This document shows, in pieces, positions 34,478 through 44,635 of a stretch of 64,000 nt of DNA. The DNA comes from Paragorgia papillata (taxonomy: Eukaryota > Cnidaria > Anthozoa > Scleralcyonacea > Coralliidae). The notes beneath the pieces were generated by a model. The model saw only the letters and a program-made list of their open reading frames with translations. It ran no database searches and was not told the DNA's origin. Position 1 is the stretch's first letter, and every line of letters starts with the position of its first letter. The stretch lies in contig JAWNZC010000234.1 in the NCBI GenBank assembly GCA_035771165.1, forward strand, positions 3,815,001 to 3,879,000, given 5' to 3'. Position numbers and translations under genes: made by a program.

Positions 34478-36769
34478 CAGGGGCGGATTTAGGGTACGTC
34501 AAGCACGTCATGCGACGTAGACAAAAATCCCAGACTAATTTATTCATGAAATAATTAGTTGGAAAACATTTAAAAAAATTATTTAAAATTTGAAAATTTC
34601 AAATTTTAAAAATATTCAAATTTAAAAAAGAATTATATGAATTTTTGAATTTTTTTTTAAAGTATTTAGCGCTATATCGAGGAAAATTGAATAATTCTCT
34701 GACTCAGCCCCCCTCCTCGGCTGGAGGACACTTAGTGTCTTTGTCTACTTCATGTAGCCTGAACGAAACTGTTCATACGGTAGGGATAGAGAGGGATTTT
34801 ATTTACAAATGTGGATAATTAGACTACGTCAAAATGGCCGTCTACGTCGAAATAACGAGCACTGATTGGACAAAGACAATAGAGGTACGTCGGAAGTAGA
34901 TAGTCTACGTCGGAAGTAAAATATTTTGACGTTCTTGGCTTTTGATTGGCTAGCAAAGGATATTTCGACGTACACGGACTACGGCAAGAGTGCAAGACGC
35001 ATATCTAAGCTATCTGAGCCGGCAGTCAAACTTCTGCTTGAGACTGTCACGGAACTTGTAGAGAATGCTCTACGTATACACTACAGAGTGGAAACGATGA
35101 ATATTTGTTGAAGACGATCTGTTGCGATTTGACAAAGAAGCTCTAATCGTATGGTTTCCTCGTGGGTCAAGAGTTTTCGGCGCAGATATTTGGCCAGACA
35201 TTACATCGGGATATCGACGCGGAGGCATATATTCCTCAGTATGCTAAAGCTGTTTGTTGAAAGAAAGTTAAGAAACGTTGTATTGCTTTAATAAGGTGAG
35301 TTTTAAGTTTAAGTCTTTAGTTCCTCAGACTTGTGCAACCGTGAAAAGCGTAAATTATTTAAATTAGATGGGATATGTAGAGCTCTCGAGTATATTTATG
35401 AATAATTCATAATTATTGAGATAATGAGATGTGTTACAAATATAAGTAATGCATCACTGAATATTATAATTAAATCTTACTGTAGCCGAAAGTTTGTAGC
35501 AATTTTAGATCAATAGCAACAGAATGTAAATCATTTTTCCAATTTAAAAAAAAATGTAAACAAAATTCATTTATTAAAAAAAGGCAGCAATTAGGTTTAT
35601 ATATTATTTCATCATATATTATATATATACTGTATATATATATATATATATAGTATATGTGAAATAGTAAAATGTACTTTAAACAAAACAATTTTCTAGG
35701 CTATATCCGAGCTAGCATATTCATCTCTTCTCTATACCAACAATGTTATATTATGTTAATATGACAGTAAATACCTTCTTGGGCTTATTATGCAACATCG
35801 ATAATTTAGATGTTGTGTAGTGTGCTCGAGGGGGTATATATTGTCCATAGTTTGTTAATTATTAATGTATACACCAAACAAGCAAATTTTGAATTTTGCT
35901 TTCTTGTAGATTCCCCATCATTGTAAATTATTATTTTCTTCTTTCATATCTATTTGTACTATCTATATTATCTTGCAATGAAATAAAGTATTTATATATA
36001 CAGTATATATATATATTTCTGGGGGGAAAAAGAGAAAAAAAAGTACTTGGTAGTTACTAGTTAGTATGTATGAGTATGACTTGGAATGATGTAGAGAGGT
36101 GAGCTCCTCTATGTCCACAAAATGTCCTATATGGTCTATTCATAATTCTTCTTCTAATCAGACAGTATCTGGTGCCTCAAAACCAGACAGCTCAGGGTAG
36201 ATAAGGGGTAAAGTATTAAGTAGTTAAGAATTAATATGACTAGGACGATGTAGAGAGATAAGCTCCTCTATGCCCATGAAATGTCCTATAATTATGGTCT
36301 ATTCATAATGCTTCTTCTAATCAGACAGTGTCTGGCTAGTATGTGTTAAGGCTAGTATCTGGTGCCCCAAAACCAGACAGCTTGGCAGCTCCGGGATTGC
36401 AGCAAGTGGCTGCAATTGACCTTACAAAATATGTTGGAGCCTTGGCTGTCCATGTTGGATTCACTGTACAACAGTGATTCATAGGCATGCTGATGAGCTC
36501 TGACATGGAGCAAAACAGTCCTAAAAAGTTCTCTCCAATAATGATAAAACAATACAAAAGCACAAGTCCTTAAAAAATCATAAAATGTTGTATAAAAAAC
36601 ACAAGTTAAAACTGTAAGATTTTGCTAAATAGTCTTGCCAGAATGCAAGAAATGCCATTTCAGGGAACCAAATTTTAAATTTTTTCCGGGGGGGGCATGC
36701 CCCCGCACCCCCTAGAAATAATATTTCCGGGTTTTGACGTACTCTGAAAAATTCCTGGATCCGCCCCTG
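34478..36769. mobile_element. Non-autonomous hAT element inserted in the retrozyme array
   Basis: 2292 bp, ends CAGGGGCGGATTTAGG and (inverted) CAGGGGCGGATCCAGG, each continuing to a GTACGTC or GACGTAC motif. Perfect 8-bp target duplication CCCACGGC at 34470-34477 and 36770-36777; removing element plus one copy restores the 277-bp period exactly. Inside are a diverged direct duplication (about 36065-36195 and 36232-36390, both with GAGCTCCTC/AAGCTCCTC and AATCAGACAGT) and several (TA)n runs. Short frames (34926-35111 plus, 36336-36563 minus) show no transposase motif. Confidence 0.95.
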
Positions 36770-36823
36770 CCCACGGCAACTTCACAGAGTGCTCAACAAC
36801 ACCGAAGTGAAGGAGCGTACATA

Positions 36824-36881
36824 GTTCAATCTACAGACACGGTGTTTCGCTGTACAACAGCTCATCAGTGTAGCTTGGAAC
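36824..36881 (-). ncRNA. Hammerhead ribozyme, unit 5
   Basis: Intact core and stems. Confidence 0.88.
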
Positions 36882-37100
36882 AATCTGAATGAATTTCATC
36901 AATTACTTATACACATGCGATCGTCGGTGACAACCGCATATGGGACAGCATCGGTGAAGTACATTCAGATAGCGTGAAGTGCGCATGGGCCCAGAGTGCT
37001 CAAACTTCCACAAGGGTAGTGAGCGTTGCATTATCGCTAATAGGTACCCACGGCAACTTCACAGAGTGCTCAACAACACCGAAGTGAAGGAGCGTACATA

Positions 37101-37158
37101 GTTCAATCTACAGACACGGTGTTTCGCTGTACAACAGCTCATCAGTGTAGCTTGGAAC
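37101..37158 (-). ncRNA. Hammerhead ribozyme, unit 6
   Basis: Intact core; the unit body carries the GAGACAGC and AGAGAGCTC variants. Confidence 0.88.
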
Positions 37159-37377
37159 AATCTGAATGAATTTCATCAATTACTTATACACATGCGATCG
37201 TCGGTGACAACCGCATATGAGACAGCATCGGTGAAGTACATTCAGATAGCGTGAAGTGCGCATGGGCCCAGAGAGCTCAAACTTCCACAAGGGTAGTGAG
37301 CGTTGCATTATCGCTAATAGGTACCCACGGCAACTTCACAGAGTGCTCAACAACACCGAAGTGAAGGAGCGTACATA

Positions 37378-37435
37378 GTTCAATCTACAGACACGGTGTT
37401 TCGCTGTACAACAGCTCATCAGTGTAGCTTGGAAC
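37378..37435 (-). ncRNA. Hammerhead ribozyme, unit 7
   Basis: Intact core; the unit body shares the CTCAAATTTCC variant with unit 4. Confidence 0.88.
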
Positions 37436-37654
37436 AATCTGAATGAATTTCATCAATTACTTATACACATGCGATCGTCGGTGACAACCGCATATGGGAC
37501 AGCATCGGTGAAGTACATTCAGATAGCGTGAAGTGCGCATGGGCCCAGAGTGCTCAAATTTCCACAAGGGTAGTGAGCGTTGCATTATCGCTAATAGGTA
37601 CCCACGGCAACTTCACAGAGTGCTCAACAACACCGAAGTGAAGGAGCGTACATA

Positions 37655-37712
37655 GTTCAATCTACAGACACGGTGTTTCGCTGTACAACAGCTCATCAGT
37701 GTAGCTTGGAAC
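37655..37712 (-). ncRNA. Hammerhead ribozyme, unit 8
   Basis: Intact core and stems. Confidence 0.88.
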
Positions 37713-37931
37713 AATCTGAATGAATTTCATCAATTACTTATACACATGCGATCGTCGGTGACAACCGCATATGGGACAGCATCGGTGAAGTACATTCAGA
37801 TAGCGTGAAGTGCGCATGGGCCCAGAGTGCTCAAACTTCCACAAGGGTAGTGAGCGTTGCATTATCGCTAATAGGTACCCACGGCAACTTCACAGAGTGC
37901 TCAACAACACCGAAGTGAAGTAGCGTACATA

Positions 37932-37989
37932 GTTCAATCTACAGACACGGTGTTTCGCTGTACAACAGCTCATCAGTGTAGCTTGGAAC
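37932..37989 (-). ncRNA. Hammerhead ribozyme, unit 9
   Basis: Intact core; the unit body has the same variant pair as unit 6. Confidence 0.88.
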
Positions 37990-38208
37990 AATCTGAATGA
38001 ATTTCATCAATTACTTATACACATGCGATCGTCGGTGACAACCGCATATGAGACAGCATCGGTGAAGTACATTCAGATAGCGTGAAGTGCGCATGGGCCC
38101 AGAGAGCTCAAACTTCCACAAGGGTAGTGAGCGTTGCATTATCGCTAATAGGTACCCACGGCAACTTCACAGAGTGCTCAACAACACCGAAGTGAAGGAG
38201 CGTACATA

Positions 38209-38266
38209 GTTCAATCTACAGACACGGTGTTTCGCTGTACAACAGCTCATCAGTGTAGCTTGGAAC
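38209..38266 (-). ncRNA. Hammerhead ribozyme, unit 10
   Basis: Intact core and stems. Confidence 0.88.
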
Positions 38267-38485
38267 AATCTGAATGAATTTCATCAATTACTTATACACA
38301 TGCGATCGTCGGTGACAACCGCATATGGGACAGCATCGGTGAAGTACATTCAGATAGCGTGAAGTGCGCATGGGCCCAGAGTGCTCAAACTTCCACAAGG
38401 GTAGTGAGCGTTGCATTATCGCTAATAGGTACCCACGGCAACTTCACAGAGTGCTCAACAACACCGAAGTGAAGGAGCGTACATA

Positions 38486-38543
38486 GTTCAATCTACAGAC
38501 ACGGTGTTTCGCTGTACAACAGCTCATCAGTGTAGCTTGGAAC
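38486..38543 (-). ncRNA. Hammerhead ribozyme, unit 11
   Basis: Intact core; the unit body has private changes (GATAACG, CACCGAG) as expected of an edge unit. Confidence 0.88.
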
Positions 38544-38766
38544 AATCTGAATGAATTTCATCAATTACTTATACACATGCGATCGTCGGTGACAACCGCA
38601 TATGGGACAGCATCGGTGAAGTACATTCAGATAACGTGAAGTGCGCATGGGCCCAGAGTGCTCAAACTTCCACAAGGGTAGTGAGCGTTGCATTATCGCT
38701 AATAGGTACCCACGGCAACTTCACCGAGTGCTCAACAACACCGAAGTGAAGGAGCGTATATATATA

Positions 38767-39165
38767 TTTAGCATATACCTCGCAGGTGAATAGTGCTTTT
38801 CAAGCAATCTGATTGGTTCCTCTAGCTCGGGATATCCTGCACTATTCACCTGCGGGCAAAACAAAATGGCGGCCAGTTTTGCTTTGTTTACGGAAGCAGG
38901 AGATTTTGTTGTTAAACAAGGCTGATGTTGTAGAATAACGAAAAAAGTCAACAAAATTAAGTAGAAGAGTGTCCACAGGTATGTTTCTTTACAATTTTCT
39001 AGCCATTAATATATTCAAAAGTTGTAAAAACTGTTTTGTCGACAAGTGCTAGCCAAGTGCCCAAGTTGCTACTAAGCGGCCGTGTCTTGACAGTCTTGTA
39101 TAAAATACCGAAAAATGTAAGAATGTTAAACTTATTATTATTTCATTTATGAGGTATATGCTAAA
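38767..39165. mobile_element. MITE with TTTAGCATATACCTC termini
   Basis: Inverted ends TTTAGCATATACCTC (38767) and GAGGTATATGCTAAA (39165). Inside near the left end is the dyad GCAGGTGAATAGTGC/GCACTATTCACCTGC (38782-38858). No coding region. Confidence 0.75.
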
Positions 39166-39270
39166 ACAATTATTCACCTCAGTGTCGGTGAATAGTGTGG
39201 ATATTCACCTCGCCGAAGCGGCTCGGTGAATATCCAGCACTATTCACCTCCACTTCGGTGAATAATTGTT
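39166..39270. repeat. TTCACCGAAG-type palindrome
   Basis: AACAATTATTCACC faces GGTGAATAATTGTT, with inner pairs GTGAATAGTG/CACTATTCAC and GATATTCACC/GGTGAATATC. Related to the insertion at 2372. Confidence 0.8.
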
Positions 39271-39561
39271 AAATATATATATATATATACATACATGTAT
39301 ATCTGTTTATTTATTATTGAGTGCTAAATATAGATGATTACATTGTTGTACCTCTTTTTTTCTTTTTCTTTTTTTCTTTCTTTTTAACTGAAGAAAGAAG
39401 GAAAGATGGCGGTTGTACATGTAACCACAATGTATTTTTGCAGCCCTAACCGCTCAAACGTGGCTAAGCGTTATCAATCGTAAACCAAATGAAATATCGT
39501 CTTACTTATAATTCTACAGGCAGCAATAAAGTGTGGTTACATGTTAGAAGCGCCATCTTTC

Positions 39562-40572
39562 TCATTGTTCTAAATTTGTACTGGCCATAGAGGCTGGTAC
39601 AGACTTAATTAGGCTAGATGGAGTGTTAATGTATCTTTCGTAACAGTCTGAGGACCATCGTCCTAAAACTTTAATAAGCCAGGCGGGTATTCCTGCAGCA
39701 GCGGCTGTCGTAGCTGCGCCAATGCGGAAGTTGTGTGTGGCGTAGACGTTAGGATTCAGGCCAGCTGTTTCTAAGAGGCGATTGAGTTCTCTGGACATCA
39801 AGTAACGACTCAGAGGTCGACCATTAGTGTAACAGAATAGCGGACAATTACAGGCGATAGGTGACGAGTGTAGTATATAGTTTCTCACAGCTTTTACTGC
39901 GCAAATTGGAGGGTTAGACTCGGCAATTGTCAAGGTGCAACCTTGGCGAAAAGGGTCAGTTTTTGATTTCTTCATATTTACTGTGAAATGGTGTGCTGTT
40001 ACAATATCTGGGTGAAATTGGATATCCGATATAGTGAGGTGACTGTCAGGATCAAAGTTGGAGTTACATGTGAACTCGCTGCACCGAAGAAAACCAAAAA
40101 AGGCTAGTGTAAACGCAGCCCAGAGCATAACCGAGTCTGACTTCCCAGTGTGATCAGGTCTTAAGCTAGCATAAAAAGCTGACAGGATATCAACGGTGAT
40201 AGGACGTCGTTCCCGAACGCCACTGCCCTGAACACGTTTAATACCTCTTAACACTTGGGTGAGTAGTGGCATCCCTTGATGTGCATAGGGGATGTTAAAC
40301 CTGAGATGAAGGTGGCCTACCCCTGCAAGATATGTCTTAATTGTTTTTAGAGAGACATGACCAATGAGATAGGCTACAAAGAAGACTAACGTAAGTTCAC
40401 CAGCTGGGAGAAGGGGAGAACCAGACGTGACAATATCCCGTTGTAGACAGAACTTAATAAACTGGTTAATACCCACTTGGTAAGTCTTGAGGGTCGTCGG
40501 AGCCCACGAGCTTGTAAACAAAAAATTGACCCTGGAACTTAGAGCCTCATCATGTATTCGGGTATGATGCAA
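39562..40572 (-). CDS. DIRS-like tyrosine recombinase
   Basis: Uninterrupted 336-codon frame. An N-terminal core-binding domain (LKTYQVGINQFIKFC, then FVAYLIGHVSLKTIKTYLAGV) is followed by the catalytic domain. It has FLRCSEF (catalytic arginine), HNFRIGAATTAA (HxxR), GRWSSD, and CYERYI (nucleophilic tyrosine). All expected catalytic residues except the optional second H (W here, common in DIRS) are present. It would insert the circular DNA copy of the element. The start overlaps the end of the RT-RNase H frame by 34 bp, a usual DIRS arrangement. Despite decay upstream, this gene could still make protein. Confidence 0.9.
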   Translation of the reverse strand: MHHTRIHDEALSSRVNFLFTSSWAPTTLKTYQVGINQFIKFCLQRDIVTSGSPLLPAGELTLVFFVAYLIGHVSLKTIKTYLAGVGHLHLRFNIPYAHQGMPLLTQVLRGIKRVQGSGVRERRPITVDILSAFYASLRPDHTGKSDSVMLWAAFTLAFFGFLRCSEFTCNSNFDPDSHLTISDIQFHPDIVTAHHFTVNMKKSKTDPFRQGCTLTIAESNPPICAVKAVRNYILHSSPIACNCPLFCYTNGRPLSRYLMSRELNRLLETAGLNPNVYATHNFRIGAATTAAAAGIPAWLIKVLGRWSSDCYERYINTPSSLIKSVPASMASTNLEQ

Positions 40573-41830
40573 GGTACTAGACTGGCGGTTGGTGCCAACT
40601 GATGGAAACGATCCATCTGGAAACGAGAAAGAGCATCGGCAATGTCATTGTCAATGCCCGGAATGTGTTCAGCGGTAAAAGTGAAATTATATTTTAAGGT
40701 TAGGAGTGTGAGAGGGCGAACTAAGTCCATAATTCGCGTGGACTTTGAAGATTTTTTGTTAAGAATGGTAACTACAGCCTCATTATCGCAGCGAAAAATT
40801 AGCCGTTTGTTAGACCATAAGTGTGCCCAAATTTCGCAAGCGGTAACTATAGGAAAAAGTTCTTGCCAAGCAATCGATATATCGCAGGTCTTGCTTATTA
40901 GTTGGTGGGGTTGCCATTTTCCTTGGAACCAAGCGCAGTTCAAGAAACCACCGTAGCCAATTGAACCTGAAGCATCGGTAAATATAGCTGAATGGTGTCG
41001 GAAAAAAGGGTGTTTTGATCGAGGAATATGCTCATGCACTCCGTTCCACGATTGCAGAAACAACTTCCACATTTCTAGATCTTTGTGGAACTCGGTATTT
41101 AGACGGATGTGGTGGTATGACTGTTTAACACCACGAGTTAGTTGAATCATACGCTGTAGAAAGGCGCGTCCTGGCGCGACAACGCGACACGCAAACTGTA
41201 ATGTGCCAATAAGTGACTGAAGCTCAGAAAGCTTACATTTCTTTCGCTTGCCCCAATCCGGTAAGGCCTGACGAGCGCGAAGCAGCTTATCAACGGGCAG
41301 TTTTGTTTTCATTTCAGAGGAATCCAGAGTTATCCCGAGGAACTCGAGTGAGTTGGAGGGTTTGAAGGTTTTGTTAGGTGCTAAAGGAACGTCTAGCTCA
41401 GTGAAAAGACAGAGTAGTTTACACAAAGATGTTGAGCTTGTAGAGGACGGAGGGGGGTCAGCCAAAAAGAAGTCGTCTAAAATATGTAGGACCCTGGGGA
41501 TATCAAAATGGCTTTTTAGAATCCACTCTAAAGCATCCGAAAGAAGATTAAACAAAAAAGGAGCACTACGTGGACCAAAAGGGAGGACCATGTCAAAGAA
41601 AAACATATTCTTCCATTTCATTCCCAGTAGTTCCCAATCGTCGGGGTGCACCGGGATGTTGCGAAAGGCAGATTTTATGTCTGTTTTGGCCATAAAGCAA
41701 CCGGGGCCGAGCTCTTGAATAATTTTTATCGCGTCATCTAAGCGGATGTATTGTAAAGAGTAAATTTCCTGTGAGATATGATCGTTAACGCTTTGGCCGG
41801 AGCCTTTGGGGTACGAGAGATGAAAAATTG
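40539..41830 (-). CDS. DIRS-like reverse transcriptase - RNase H
   Basis: Open from about 41830 (SYPKGSGQSVNDH, DDAIKIIQ) with an internal ATG at 41693. Motifs in order: KTDIKSAFRNIPVHP (RT box A), LPFGPRSAPFLFN (box B), LHILDDFFLA (catalytic LDD), LEFLGITLD, then RNase H with IFTDASGSIGYGG, QELFPIV, FRCDNEAVV and DNDIADALSR. These acidic residues are the RNase H catalytic set. The core is intact, but the N-terminal extension is cut off from it by frameshifts upstream. Confidence 0.88.
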
Positions 41831-42154
41831 TGCGCCATTGTTTGTGTGTTTCTTTGGAACAAGTCCCACAGGGTAAATTTGGAAATTATCGAAAGGGGGG
41901 TTGTTGAAAGGCCCGCGGTATGCCCTTGGGTTACCTCGTCTAATAAATTGGACTCGATTATATCCGGATGTTTCTTGGCGCTTATAAGGTTTGAATTAAA
42001 AAATGGGTGTCGAGGTCCCTCATAACCAATTTTAAAACCATGCCGAAGGCCATTACACAGAAAAGTAACAAAGGAGCGGTCGGGGTGAGTAAGAAGATAA
42101 GATTCTAAGAGATCAACATTAATTGGGGTTTTTGGTGACAGAGAAGCTAAGTGA
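41831..42154 (-). pseudogene. N-terminal part of DIRS-like pol, frameshifted
   Basis: A segment with TPINVDLLESYLLTHPDRSF, LCNGLRHGFKIGYEGPRHPF and LLDEVTQGHTAG matches the region ahead of DIRS RTs. One base lost just after GHTAG (near 41910) and a second shift near 41835 separate it from the RT core, so full-length pol is not made. This frame starts within the gag 3' end (42348), overlapping it in another phase. Confidence 0.75.
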
Positions 42155-42931
42155 CTATTTGTCACGGTGTCGACCGGAACGAGTAGACTCTGAAGAGCTA
42201 GACTGGTGGTCGGGGTTGCAGTTGGCGTGGAATTCTCCGCAGTTTTCGCGGTTACAGCGGTGGAGGAAAGGGCAGGGAACACGGGAACACTGGACAGCTT
42301 TGTTGAAATTTTGGCAGAACTGCTGGCGAGACCTATCACACGGGACAAAAAGAGGGCATTCCTCAGCGAGATGGTCAGCCGAACCGCAAGTGAAACATGA
42401 GCCTTGAGCCAGGCCAGTGAATTTGTCGAGATACAATTGCATATCGCGCTGTCCCCAGTTGACGCCTAGGTTTTTTGCTGCGCGTTTTCGAAACTCAATA
42501 TCGTACGCACATCAAGCGAGGCCACGAAACTTGACAGCCGGGGTATGAATAATTTGCATGTAATTGAACAAAGCTAAAGCGCGGTTAGGGAATTTCGCAA
42601 CCACTACAGAGGCATAAACAGTAAAGGCAGATAACCACTTGTCGATCGTATTTATGCGCGTTTTATTACGTGTATTGGCTGAGTGAGGGAGGGGAATTGT
42701 CACGCTCTGGTTATTTAAAGAGACCGTAAATTGGTCTTCGCCTAAACCCTTATCCGTATTCACGGGCAGTAAAGAAGCAAAATCGACGTACTCACCGTTG
42801 ATAATGGCTTGTTCGGTTTTCTTTGAAATGTGGGCAGCTACCGGATTTTCCTGGTCTTGACTGAGGAGTTGTTGAACGGAGGCAGGGTCTTCTAGGTTGA
42901 AGGTAACACCATCAGGGCGCACGGTCGGCAT
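42155..42931 (-). pseudogene. DIRS-like gag (capsid-like and zinc knuckle), one premature stop
   Basis: The first part (starting MPTVRPDGVTFNLEDP) has the capsid-like region with WLSAFTVYASVV. An in-frame TGA at 42512-42514 interrupts it at a place where a tryptophan is likely in relatives. The same frame then continues with YDIEFRKRAA, LYLDKFTG and a CCHC knuckle (CFTCGSADHLAEEC), followed by a second Cys/His cluster (CPFLHRCNRENCGEFHANC). Nucleic-acid binding nucleocapsid role by family. Confidence 0.8.
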
Positions 42932-43026
42932 CTGGGTAAGGTGGACTTGGTCGTTATGGTATCGTGGTGGTAGGATGTCAGAGGAGACTTCGTTAGTAGT
43001 GGTGGAAGAGAACTGCTGGGCGGAGG

Positions 43027-43542
43027 TTAGCGACCTTGAGAAGGCGAGGTGGTTTGGATAGCGTTTGGGTTCAAACGCGCTTCGATGAGGGGAACCAAGC
43101 GAGAGGCGAGCTGGTCGAGGGTGTCTGAGTTCGGGAGTGAGATCGGTGGTGGTTGGATGGCGGTTTCGGCACCTTGATATGGTCCTTGCTGAGCGGTCAA
43201 CTGTGGAGAAGGATTTTGTGGCGGCCTTGAGCTCGGTCGTGTTCGGACAGTGGATTGTTCTGGCAGAGTTTCAGTAGCGGAATTAGTGACGGAACTTTGG
43301 TGGTGTTGCCGTCTCAACCTTGCAAGGAGAGTTGAACGCGAACCAGTGAGCGGAAGGTGTCGCTCTTGAAGGAGAAGTTGCAAAACTTCTGTGGGCGTCT
43401 CGTTGTCGAACGCCAAGTTGGTGGTGGAAGAGAGGCCCGATGTGGTTGGGCCATCCATGTGAGGCGACCTACGGCTGTAGGGCGTAGCGGTTGTACGTGT
43501 CCTTGTGGAAGGCGTTCTTGGTGAACGAGTTTGCCTTGGCAT
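43027..43542 (-). CDS. DIRS-like ORF1 with SAP-like motif
   Basis: 171 codons, rich in Ser, Thr, Pro, Arg. Residues about 50-80 (TPTEVLQLLLQERHLPLTGS then RSTLLARLRR) fit a SAP DNA-binding motif, which is common in the N-terminal protein of DIRS/other retroelements and in recombination proteins. Begins 18 bp inside the element's inferred 5' end; separated by 95 bp and a frame change from the gag frame. Could be the N-terminus of one gag with a frameshift between. Confidence 0.65.
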   Translation of the reverse strand: MPRQTRSPRTPSTRTRTTATPYSRRSPHMDGPTTSGLSSTTNLAFDNETPTEVLQLLLQERHLPLTGSRSTLLARLRRQHHQSSVTNSATETLPEQSTVRTRPSSRPPQNPSPQLTAQQGPYQGAETAIQPPPISLPNSDTLDQLASRLVPLIEARLNPNAIQTTSPSQGR

Positions 43543-43560
43543 AATGCGGAACGAAATGAT

Positions 43561-44195
43561 GATATTTCTACTGACTGACTAGCAAAGGTTGATTGCAATT
43601 GAACTACTAAGATGGGGTTAAAGCTTTTTATAGTTGCAAAATGGCTTTTGTACTTTGAATTGAAATACTACATGGACTTTGCTTAAGACACATGGTTGAT
43701 CATGCAGTTGAGCTCGTGATAATTTGTAGGTGATTGGGTTAGGGATAAGTGTTCTGTCATTTTGGTGCGTGTAAAGCACGCTTTTACCGAAAATGGAAGT
43801 AACCTTCACTGGTCTTGGCGTTCCTTTGTAGATAAGTGTGAGAGATAGATTGACTGCTGGAATTTGTGTTATTCAGCTCTTATAAGATCGGCAGAATTAA
43901 CCTACAAAACCTGGCTTATGTCTTATTTTGACGCACGTTTCTTAATCCTTGATCGGTTATGCCAAACATAGTTTACGTTTGGACATTAACCTTAATTTAT
44001 TCAAGCATAAATTATTATATATTTACTTAGCAATTCTATTCAATACTTAGTTGTTTCGTACTGTTTGTTTAGACCATTTGTTTAACTTGTTGTTTTACCA
44101 ACTCACTGTATTTTCAAAAGAAAATACAGTCAGAAATTCAGCTTATTTAAATTTAAACATTGTTTGAGCAATTTTGAGCAAGTGATGAATGAGAA
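43561..44195. other. Gap between DIRS-like and Penelope-like elements
   Basis: No gene. Contains the hairpin ACTGTATTTTC/GAAAATACAGT at 44103-44130. Part of it may be the DIRS 5' terminal region. Confidence 0.5.
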
Positions 44196-44483
44196 AAAGT
44201 TCGGTGTTCGAACGGCGTGCGAATGGGGTTCGAACGCTTTCGAAAGATTCTCGTAACGGTGGCTAAAAGGGTTCGAAGGCATTCCGAACGGATGGCTACT
44301 TCTGATGCTCTATTTTAAGCGTTCTTTCACAAGTTATGCATGCCTAGTTTATAGTTGCTGATCAATATGATTGTTTTATAATTCTTGCTTCATTAGTATA
44401 ACTTTTGTCCGTTTAGCTTTGCAGTAATTATGCTGGATTGTTTGTATTATTATTTTTTCCAATATTTTCTTGATTTCTAATTG

Positions 44484-44518
<35 letters not shown>

Positions 44519-44556
44519 AAAATGTATGGAAAATCTTGTCTAAAAAGTTAATACAG

Positions 44557-44618
44557 AGACATTTTCGGCTCCAGAACTGTCAGCCTTCGTCAGCACATAA
44601 AAATTATATTACAAGATG
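44557..44618 (-). ncRNA. Degenerate hammerhead-like motif of the PLE
   Basis: Minus strand has CTGACGA, helix II AGGCT/AGCC with a 10-nt loop, GAAA, then ATGTC. This fits the CTGANGA...GAAA...GTC core known from PLE hammerheads. Helix I (ATGTG against TCTGTAT) pairs poorly, so activity is doubtful. Confidence 0.45.
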
Positions 44619-44635
44619 AATAGTAAAATTTATAC

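Larger units (their letters stand above)
33415..38762 (-). repeat. Retrozyme tandem array, eleven 277-bp units
   Basis: Units begin at 33415, 33692, 33969, 34246, 36823, 37100, 37377, 37654, 37931, 38208 and 38485; the spacing is exactly 277 bp once the hAT insertion and its duplicated 8 bp are removed. Units are nearly identical. No unit has a conserved open frame. Each carries, on the minus strand, a full type I hammerhead ribozyme with the cleavage site GTC. This is the structure of metazoan retrozymes: small non-autonomous retroelements giving monomer-length, circularisable RNA. Both array ends abut (TA)n tracts. Two units (37100, 37931) share the variants GAGACAGC and AGAGAGCTC, hinting at block duplication in the array. 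Confidence 0.9.
39395..43560 (-). mobile_element. DIRS-like tyrosine-recombinase retrotransposon
   Basis: Minus-strand order gag, RT-RNase H, tyrosine recombinase, the DIRS/Ngaro arrangement without integrase or protease. No methyltransferase or hydrolase domain is seen. Beyond the recombinase lies an inverted pair of about 30 bp (39399-39427 GAAAGATGGCGG.. and 39523-39553, both with ACATGTAACCACA) that could be part of the terminal/circle-junction repeats. A matching repeat at the 5' side was not found, so the ends are approximate. Confidence 0.85.

Noticed and set aside
33415..38762. CRISPR-like array
   Set aside because: Units are contiguous 277-bp copies without unique spacers; eukaryotic context; a hammerhead fold explains the conserved part.
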